From Prevotella sp. CAG:1031 (GTDB lineage: Bacteria; Bacteroidota; Bacteroidia; Bacteroidales; Muribaculaceae): a stretch of 15,422 nucleotides of DNA. Positions 7,828 through 13,800 of this stretch are shown here, piece by piece. Positions within the stretch are counted from its first letter, which is position 1, and every line of letters starts with the position of its first letter. The notes under the pieces are model-generated. The model saw only the letters and a program-made list of their open reading frames with translations. It made no database searches and had not been told where the DNA came from. The stretch covers positions 1-15,422 of the forward strand of contig HF985596.1 of the NCBI GenBank assembly GCA_000431215.1, read 5' to 3'. The position numbers and the translations under genes were made by a program.

Positions 7828-7837
7828 CGGTTAACCG
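7828..7837. repeat. 10-bp perfect palindrome in the operon upstream region
   Basis: CGGTTAACCG is a perfect palindrome. It lies just upstream of the putative promoter of the five-gene operon and between two divergent genes. TTTGGTTC occurs at 7791-7798 and again at 7821-7828, exactly 30 bases apart, the second copy running into the palindrome. The arrangement is compatible with an operator but could be chance. Confidence 0.3.
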
Positions 7838-7846
7838 CAATAATGG

Positions 7847-7878
7847 TATGAAAATCATGTCTTTTATTACTAAATTTG
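7847..7878 (+). promoter_or_regulatory. Putative promoter of the five-gene redox/uptake operon
   Basis: TAAATTTG at 7871-7878 is a perfect TAnnTTTG box. A degenerate -33 (TATG, 7847-7850) lies 20 bases upstream. The leader would be about 70 bases. It contains a 16-codon open frame (ATG at 7886 to TAA at 7934) in frame with, but stopped before, the first structural gene. It is too short for a cobalamin riboswitch, and no other known riboswitch was recognised. Confidence 0.5.
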
Positions 7879-7954
7879 CAACGTAATGACATATCACCTC
7901 CTGCGAGAGAGCCGTGTCTTTAACCTCAGAGTCTAATTTCGTATAGTTTTCCGC

Positions 7955-9448
7955 ATGTTGAGAAAAATCAGGATTGTCTTCGCGACAATATTTTTCATTG
8001 GGATAACATTGCTGTTCCTCGATATTACCGGCGCTACTCACGCGTGGCTCGGATGGATGGCAAAAGTTCAGTTCCTTCCGGCGCTCATGGCGCTTAACGT
8101 CGGCGTAATCGCCATTCTTGTGGTGCTCACACTTGTTATGGGGCGCGTCTATTGCTCGGTCATCTGCCCGCTCGGAGTCATGCAGGATATTATGTCGTGG
8201 CTCGGAGGGCACGGAAAGAAAAGGCGTTACCGCTTCAGCTATTCACCGGCCATGACATGGCTGCGCACGACAGTCCTCGTTCTCTTCGTGCTCGCCATCG
8301 TCTTCGGCATCAGTTCGTTTGTGGCGCTTCTTGCCCCCTACAGCTCCTACGGCCGCATAGTGTCGAACCTATTCTCTCCCGTATATATCTGGGTAAACAA
8401 CCTTCTGGCCGACATTGCCGAACACTTCGACAGCTACGCTTTCTACAGCCGCGAGGTCTGGATCCGATCGGCTTCGGTGTTCGCCGTTGCGGCTCTGACA
8501 TTTGTCATCCTGTTCGTTCTGGCGTGGAGAAACGGCCGCACCTACTGCAACACCGTCTGCCCCGTAGGAACCGTATTGGGATTCCTCTCGCGCTTTTCGC
8601 TGCTGAAAATCAATATTGATTCCGAGAAATGCAATGCCTGCGGCCTCTGTTCGCGCCGCTGCAAGGCTGCCTGCATCGACGGCAAGAACCACACTGTGGA
8701 CTACTCGCGCTGCGTGGCCTGCTTCGACTGTGTCGACACCTGCACCCACGGAGCCATCAGCTACGGCCTGCGCCGGAAATCAGCGAAGACCGTTTCCGAA
8801 CCTGAGTCCGATAAAGCCGATTCGTCGCGCCGCTCCTTCATAACCGTAACAGCAGCGCTGGCAGGCGCCGCAGCCATGAAAGCAGCCGACAAGACCGTCG
8901 ACGGCGGCATGGCGGTTATTCTCGACAAGCAGATTCCCGAACGGAAGACCCCCATAGTGCCTCCCGGCGCCAAGAGCCTCAGAAATGTCGCCGACCGCTG
9001 CACAGGCTGCCAGCTATGTGTTCAGGCGTGCCCCAACGGAGTGCTACGCCCCTCGGGCGGAGTGCTGACGCTGATGCAACCTACCTCGTCGTATGAGCGC
9101 GGATACTGCCGTCCCGAATGCACCGCCTGTTCCGACGTATGCCCCGCCGGAGCCATCGAAAAGATCGACGTGGCCGAGAAATCATCGATTCAGATCGGTC
9201 ATGCCGTATGGATCAGAAAAAACTGTATTCCTGTCGTCAACGGCGACAGCTGCGGCAACTGCGCTCGCCACTGCCCTGTAGGAGCCATAACGATGGTGCC
9301 GCTCCAGCCCGACAAGGAGGACTCGCCGAAGATTCCGGCAGTCAACACCGAGCGCTGCATAGGCTGCGGCGCCTGCGAAAACCTGTGTCCGGCGCGCCCG
9401 TTCAGCGCAATTTATGTCGAAGGACACGAAGTTCACCGTAAAATCTAA
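7955..9448 (+). CDS. Membrane polyferredoxin, NapH-NapG-like fusion
   Basis: 497 aa. Residues 1-270 resemble NapH: membrane helices at about 6-24, 44-63, 104-126 and 172-191, the two CxxxCP motifs YCSVICPLG (C67, C71) and YCNTVCPVG (C198, C202), then two [4Fe-4S] motifs (C226/229/232/236 and C253/256/259/263). Residues 288-315 contain SSRRSFITV and a hydrophobic stretch, a twin-arginine-like segment in the middle of the protein. Residues 345-480 resemble NapG, with four further clusters (C349-C359, C385-C396, C424 with C433-C440, C468-C478). In known systems NapH and NapG move electrons from quinol to a periplasmic reductase. I infer a single-chain electron wire across the inner membrane. It is the first gene of an operon; the reductase follows 17 bases later. 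Confidence 0.85.
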   Translation: MLRKIRIVFATIFFIGITLLFLDITGATHAWLGWMAKVQFLPALMALNVGVIAILVVLTLVMGRVYCSVICPLGVMQDIMSWLGGHGKKRRYRFSYSPAMTWLRTTVLVLFVLAIVFGISSFVALLAPYSSYGRIVSNLFSPVYIWVNNLLADIAEHFDSYAFYSREVWIRSASVFAVAALTFVILFVLAWRNGRTYCNTVCPVGTVLGFLSRFSLLKINIDSEKCNACGLCSRRCKAACIDGKNHTVDYSRCVACFDCVDTCTHGAISYGLRRKSAKTVSEPESDKADSSRRSFITVTAALAGAAAMKAADKTVDGGMAVILDKQIPERKTPIVPPGAKSLRNVADRCTGCQLCVQACPNGVLRPSGGVLTLMQPTSSYERGYCRPECTACSDVCPAGAIEKIDVAEKSSIQIGHAVWIRKNCIPVVNGDSCGNCARHCPVGAITMVPLQPDKEDSPKIPAVNTERCIGCGACENLCPARPFSAIYVEGHEVHRKI

Positions 9449-9465
9449 GCTAACATTCCCGACCT

Positions 9466-10884
9466 ATGAGCAACAACGATAAAGGGTCACTCGGCCGCCG
9501 CAATTTTCTCAAGATTTTCGGAGCCGGAAGCGCTGTAGCCGCTACTGCCGCTGTTGCCGGATGCCGGTCAGACCGCAATCCCGCAACCGGCGACACCATA
9601 ACCGCGCAGGGGGAGATTCCGAAAGACAAAATGGAATACCGAACCAATCCGAAGACAGGCGAGAAGGTGTCGCTTCTGGGCTACGGCTGCATGCGCTGGC
9701 CCGACACCGACGGAGGCGTCGGAAAGAGTGACGCTCCGCTCGACCAGGACACCATAAACCGTCTTGTCGACTATGCCATCGACCACGGCGTGAACTATTT
9801 CGACACATCGCCCGCCTACTGTCAGGGCCGTTCGGAAGAAGCCACAGGCATTGCTCTCTCGCGGCATCCGCGCGACAAATATTTCATAGCCACGAAGCTG
9901 TCGAATTTCGCGCCTCAGACATGGAGCCGCGAGGCCTCGATAGCCATGTATCGCGACTCGTTCAAAAAACTCCGCACCGACCATATAGACTATATGCTGC
10001 TTCACGCTGTCGGCGGCGGCGAAGACTCGATGAAGACTCTCAATGCCCGCTATTTCGACAACGGCATTCTCGACTTCCTCATGAAAGAGCGCGAGGCCGG
10101 ACGAATCCGCAATCTCGGCTTCTCATTCCACGGCGACATCAACGTGTTCGACCGTCTGCTTGCCGAGCACGACAAATACAAATGGGATTTCGTTCAGATC
10201 CATCTCAACTATCTCGACTGGAAAAACGAGGTCGACCCCGAGACGCGCAACACCAATGCCAAATATCTCTACGACGAGCTCGTCAAACGCCGGATTCCCG
10301 CCATCATCATGGAGCCGCTGCTCGGAGGACGGCTCTCGAATGTGCCCGACCATATCGCCGCCCGCCTCAAAGAGCGCGAGCCCGAACGCAGTGTGGCGTC
10401 ATGGGCGTTCCGCTATGCCGGCACCCATCCCGACGTGCTGACTGTTCTGTCGGGCATGACCTACATGGAGCATCTTCAGGACAACCTGCGTTCCTACAGT
10501 CCGTTCAAGCCTCTGACCGACGATGAGACGGCCTATCTCTACGAAACGGCCGAACTGATTCGCCAATATCCCACTATTCCGTGTAATGACTGCAAATACT
10601 GCATGCCCTGTCCTTACGGCCTCGACATTCCCGGCATATTGCTCCATTATAATAAATGTGTCAACCAAGGCAATGTTCCAGAAAGCGCCCAGGCCGAAAA
10701 TTACCGCAAGGCTCGCGAGGCGTTCCTTGTGGGTTACGACAGGTCGGTTCCGCGGCTGCGTCAGGCAAGCCACTGCATAGCCTGCGGCAGATGCAAATCT
10801 CATTGCCCCCAGGAGATCAACATTCCCGCCGAGCTGGCCCGTATCGACGGCTTCGTTGAAAAACTAAAACAGGACAAGCTATGA
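9466..10884 (+). CDS. Tat-exported lipoprotein aldo/keto reductase with C-terminal [4Fe-4S] motifs
   Basis: 472 aa. The N-terminus has a twin-arginine motif GRRNFLKIFG (R11, R12), an Ala-rich h-region and a lipobox VAGC (C33), suggesting export of a folded, cofactor-loaded lipoprotein. Residues 65-350 are an aldo/keto reductase barrel with the full catalytic tetrad: D113 and Y118 in YFDTSPAY, K144 in FIATKLS and H180 in YMLLHAV. The C-terminus has two ferredoxin-like motifs, C373/376/379/382 (with C398 nearby) and C437/440/443/447. This layout fits the iron-sulfur-containing AKR branch (COG1453). Cytosolic AKRs use NADPH, which is not available outside the cytoplasm, so electrons may instead come from the upstream polyferredoxin through the iron-sulfur clusters; that is inference. 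Its TGA overlaps the next ATG (ATGA). Confidence 0.88.
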   Translation: MSNNDKGSLGRRNFLKIFGAGSAVAATAAVAGCRSDRNPATGDTITAQGEIPKDKMEYRTNPKTGEKVSLLGYGCMRWPDTDGGVGKSDAPLDQDTINRLVDYAIDHGVNYFDTSPAYCQGRSEEATGIALSRHPRDKYFIATKLSNFAPQTWSREASIAMYRDSFKKLRTDHIDYMLLHAVGGGEDSMKTLNARYFDNGILDFLMKEREAGRIRNLGFSFHGDINVFDRLLAEHDKYKWDFVQIHLNYLDWKNEVDPETRNTNAKYLYDELVKRRIPAIIMEPLLGGRLSNVPDHIAARLKEREPERSVASWAFRYAGTHPDVLTVLSGMTYMEHLQDNLRSYSPFKPLTDDETAYLYETAELIRQYPTIPCNDCKYCMPCPYGLDIPGILLHYNKCVNQGNVPESAQAENYRKAREAFLVGYDRSVPRLRQASHCIACGRCKSHCPQEINIPAELARIDGFVEKLKQDKL

Positions 10885-11303
10885 TCGACAGCCTCGTCGA
10901 CTTACTCCACAAAGGGAACCACACTCTGGTAGTCGCCAACGGCGACGACGTCCGCACTTTCGGACGCCGCGGCGTGGCCGATCTCTTCGAGCTACTCACT
11001 TCCAACCCTGAATTCCTTCGCGGAGCCTCGGTTGCCGACAAAGTCGTCGGCAAGGGCGCCGCCGCTATGATGATTCTCGGCGGCATAGGCCGGCTCCACA
11101 CCGACATCATCAGCGACGCCGCCATAGAGCTGTTCAGAGATAGCGGCGTCGAGATCTCCTACGACACCAGAGTCCCGTTCATCGCCAACCGCGACCATTC
11201 GGGGCGATGCCCCGTCGAGACCCTTTGCGAGCCCTGCGCCACTGCCGCTGAATGCCTGCCTCTGATCGAATCTTTCATTACCCGGCAATGCGAACGAAAC
11301 TGA
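10881..11303 (+). CDS. DUF1893 family protein with C-terminal cysteine cluster
   Basis: 140 aa. The core (residues 1-105) matches my recollection of DUF1893: an N-terminal helix, LVVANGDDVRTFGRRGV, then the conserved VADKVVGKGAAAMMILGG (about 51-68) and ISYDTRVPFIANRDHSGRC (about 92-110). A family member from Thermotoga is thought to have a cytidine-deaminase-like fold, but no reaction is known. The tail adds CPVETLCEPC and AAEC, giving C110, C116, C119 and C125, which could bind a metal or an iron-sulfur cluster. There is no signal peptide, so it is predicted cytoplasmic. It overlaps the reductase by four bases (ATGA) and the receptor gene by 16, so all three are probably translationally coupled. 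Confidence 0.8.
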   Translation: MIDSLVDLLHKGNHTLVVANGDDVRTFGRRGVADLFELLTSNPEFLRGASVADKVVGKGAAAMMILGGIGRLHTDIISDAAIELFRDSGVEISYDTRVPFIANRDHSGRCPVETLCEPCATAAECLPLIESFITRQCERN

Positions 11304-13171
11304 TTCCCGCTTTTGCCGCTATTGCGCTGTCTCTTCAGACAGCCGCCTCCGAACCGGCCGACAGCCTGACACTGGGCGAAGTCGTCGTCACCGGCTCGCG
11401 CGACGCCGTCAACCCGCGCCATCTGTCGCAGACAGTGACTGTTGTCGGCCGCCGCACAATCGAAGCCGACATGCAGCAGTCGCTGCTGCCGACTCTGACA
11501 GAGCACGTTCCCGGCCTCTTCACTACCTCGCGCGGAGTCATGGGCTACGGAGTCTCCGACGGCTCGGCCGGCGCCATCTCGCTGCGCGGGCTCAACGGCT
11601 CATCGGGCCGGATGATGGTGCTCATCGACGGACACCCGCAGTATGCCGGAATTTTCGGCCATCCTATCAGCGATGCCTACCAGTCGATGCTGGCCGACAA
11701 GGTCGAGGTCGTGCGCGGCCCTGCCTCTGTAATCTACGGTTCAAACGCCATGGGCGGAGTCGTCAATATCGTCACGCGCCGCAACCGCACGTCGGGCGTC
11801 GAGACACAGCTCCACGCCGGAGCCGGCTCTTACGGGACGGTCGAAACTGAGCTGACAAATACGGTGAATGCCGGACAGTTCTCAAGCACCATAGCCGCCT
11901 CCTACAACCGCACCGACGGCCACCGGCGCAACATGGGCTTCGAGCAGTATGGCGGGTATGCCAAAGCCGCTTACCGCTTCTCTGACCGATGGGACATCTT
12001 CGCCGACGTCAACATAACCCATTTCAACGCCTCGTCGCCGGGCCCCATCGACGCACCGCTCGAAGACGGGCGCCAGCGCATAACCCGCGGAGTAGCCTCG
12101 GCGGCTCTCTCGAACGACTATGGCCACACCTCCGGCTCGCTGAGCTTCTTCTACAACTGGGGGCGTCATCATATCAACGACGGCTTCACCCCGGCCGAAG
12201 GGGAAACGTCGCAGGACGGCCGGTTCCGCTCGACCGACAACATGATGGGCGTCTCCGCTTATCAGTCCACAGCATTTTTCAAGGGAAACCGCACGACCAT
12301 AGGCTTCGACTGGTTCCGCTACGGCGGACGTGCCCTGACGCGCTACGTAGCCGGGGAATCGGCCGGAACCGAACGCCTCCTTGTCGACAAACATGAAGAT
12401 GAACTGGCCGGCTATGTCGACATTCGTCAGGACGTAGCCCGGATTCTGACCCTCAACGCCGGACTGCGCGTCGACAACCATTCGCGCGTCGGCACGGAAT
12501 GGGTGCCTCAGGCCGGCGCCGTCGTCCGTCTGCCGCGCGAAATTACCCTCAGGGCCTCGGCCGCCAAAGGATTCCGCTATCCGATTCTGCGCGAGATGTA
12601 TATGTTTCCGCCTCAGAATCCAGACCTCAGGCCCGAATCGATGTGGAACTACGAGCTGTCGTTCCGTCAGACCCTCGCCGCCCACCGCATATCCTACGGA
12701 GTCAACATATTCTATATCGACGGCAAGAACCTCATTGTGACGCTTCCCAACCCCAACGGCACGGGGCGTCTCAATCAGAACAGCGGCAAAATCGACAACG
12801 CCGGATTCGAGCTGCAGGCCGCATGGGACATAACGGCCGCATGGAGCGTCAACGCAAACTACAGCTTCCTCCACATGAAGAGGCCCGTCATCGCCGCCCC
12901 CGAGCACAAGCTCTATGCCGAAGGGCAGTTCACGAGCGGTCGCTGGCTTGCCGCCACCGGAGTAGAATATATCGCCGGGCTCTATACCTCGACCGGGCCC
13001 GAGATGAAAGAGAGCTTCGTGCTCTGGAACCTGCGCGGCTCGTTCCGCGCCCTGTCATGGCTGACGCTATGGCTGCGCGCCGACAACCTGCTTGCTCAGA
13101 AATATGAGATAAACGCCGGCTATCCGATGCCGCGCGCTACCGTCATGGCCGGTGTAAACCTAAGATTTTAA
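11288..13171 (+). CDS. TonB-dependent outer-membrane receptor, BtuB/FepA-size
   Basis: 627 aa from the ATG at 11288. An upstream in-frame ATG at 11252 exists, but the signal peptide (MRTKLIPAFAAIALSLQTAAS, residues 1-21, cut to start EPADS) begins at 11288. Residues 26-36 (SLTLGEVVVTG) are a TonB box region, followed by a plug domain (about 40-165) with the signature VEVVRGPASVIYGSNAMGG (139-157). The rest is a beta-barrel ending in a terminal phenylalanine (NLRF). There is no N-terminal carboxypeptidase-like domain and no SusD partner, so it resembles metal-chelate or cobalamin receptors rather than SusC glycan importers. It overlaps the DUF1893 gene and is followed 24 bases later by the ECF-like gene. 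The ligand is unknown. Confidence 0.9.
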   Translation: MRTKLIPAFAAIALSLQTAASEPADSLTLGEVVVTGSRDAVNPRHLSQTVTVVGRRTIEADMQQSLLPTLTEHVPGLFTTSRGVMGYGVSDGSAGAISLRGLNGSSGRMMVLIDGHPQYAGIFGHPISDAYQSMLADKVEVVRGPASVIYGSNAMGGVVNIVTRRNRTSGVETQLHAGAGSYGTVETELTNTVNAGQFSSTIAASYNRTDGHRRNMGFEQYGGYAKAAYRFSDRWDIFADVNITHFNASSPGPIDAPLEDGRQRITRGVASAALSNDYGHTSGSLSFFYNWGRHHINDGFTPAEGETSQDGRFRSTDNMMGVSAYQSTAFFKGNRTTIGFDWFRYGGRALTRYVAGESAGTERLLVDKHEDELAGYVDIRQDVARILTLNAGLRVDNHSRVGTEWVPQAGAVVRLPREITLRASAAKGFRYPILREMYMFPPQNPDLRPESMWNYELSFRQTLAAHRISYGVNIFYIDGKNLIVTLPNPNGTGRLNQNSGKIDNAGFELQAAWDITAAWSVNANYSFLHMKRPVIAAPEHKLYAEGQFTSGRWLAATGVEYIAGLYTSTGPEMKESFVLWNLRGSFRALSWLTLWLRADNLLAQKYEINAGYPMPRATVMAGVNLRF

Positions 13172-13195
13172 CAACAACCAAATATTATCCTCATC

Positions 13196-13711
13196 ATGAC
13201 TCAGACATCATCAATCCGTCTCTATCAGCTCGACTACCGTCGGGCCCGCACCTATCTCTACGCCGCCCTGTTCGTCATCGGCAACATCGCTGTTCCCCAG
13301 CTTTTCCACCTCGTACCCGACGGTGGCCACATCTGGCTCCCGATCTATTTTCTGACCCTGATTGCCGCCTATAAATACGGATGGCGTGTGGGACTGCTGA
13401 CAGCGCTGGCTTCGCCGGTCGTAAACTCGCTACTTTTCGGAATGCCCGCCGTAGCGGCTCTTCCCGCAATCATGCTCAAATCGGTTCTGCTGGCCCTTAT
13501 TGCCGGATTCATCGCCGACCGCTACCGCCGTGCGTCGCTGCTCATGCTCGCAGGCGTCGTCATCGCCTATCAGGTTCTCGGCTCACTCGGAGAATGGCTC
13601 ATCACGGGCAGCCTCGCCGAAGCTCTCGCCGACTTCCGACTCGGCATTCCCGGAATGCTCCTTCAGGCTATCGGCGGATGGCTGGTGATTAACACCGTTT
13701 TACGTCGCTGA
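13196..13711 (+). CDS. Putative ECF transporter S component (six-helix membrane protein)
   Basis: 171 aa. About six hydrophobic helices (roughly 20-38, 45-60, 63-82, 88-107, 113-132, 147-168) and the size fit an ECF S component, the substrate-binding subunit for vitamins or metals. Motifs such as YKYGWRVGLLTALASPVVNSLLFG (split as YKYGWRVGLL, then TALASPVVNSLLFG, residues 59-82) recall S components. No EcfA, EcfA' or EcfT gene is in the window, so it would either use a shared module encoded elsewhere or act alone, as BtuM is known to do. It has no cysteine, unlike BtuM, whose cysteine binds cobalt. It follows the TonB receptor by 24 bases and is probably last in the operon; no hairpin terminator is evident after it. 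Confidence 0.6.
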   Translation: MTQTSSIRLYQLDYRRARTYLYAALFVIGNIAVPQLFHLVPDGGHIWLPIYFLTLIAAYKYGWRVGLLTALASPVVNSLLFGMPAVAALPAIMLKSVLLALIAGFIADRYRRASLLMLAGVVIAYQVLGSLGEWLITGSLAEALADFRLGIPGMLLQAIGGWLVINTVLRR

Positions 13712-13756
13712 ACGCCTTTTAACCATAGAATCAGCGCCATATTTAAAACTAATTGC

Positions 13757-13764
13757 TACTTTTG
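13757..13764 (+). promoter_or_regulatory. -7 box for the beta-repeat exported protein
   Basis: TACTTTTG matches TAnnTTTG. It is 36 bases from the ATG at 13801. No -33 TTTG was found at 19-21 bases. TTGCGG (13762-13767) and CCGCAA (13791-13796) could pair, mostly in the leader. The presence of this box suggests the downstream gene is a separate unit from the operon. Confidence 0.45.
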
Positions 13765-13800
13765 CGGCTGCAACTATTACTTTTTTACAACCGCAATAAT

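Noticed and set aside
7732..7954. Possible cobalamin riboswitch upstream of the operon, suggested by the BtuB-like receptor
   Set aside because: The predicted leader is about 70 bases, too short, and no B12-box-like sequence was recognised.
11882..12907. Minus-strand frame of 341 codons inside the TonB receptor gene
   Set aside because: It is antisense to an intact receptor with clear family motifs and has a Gly/Val/Arg-biased shadow composition.
13762..13796. TTGCGG/CCGCAA inverted repeat as a regulatory hairpin
   Set aside because: Six base pairs with a 23-base loop, overlapping the -7 box; too weak to call on its own.
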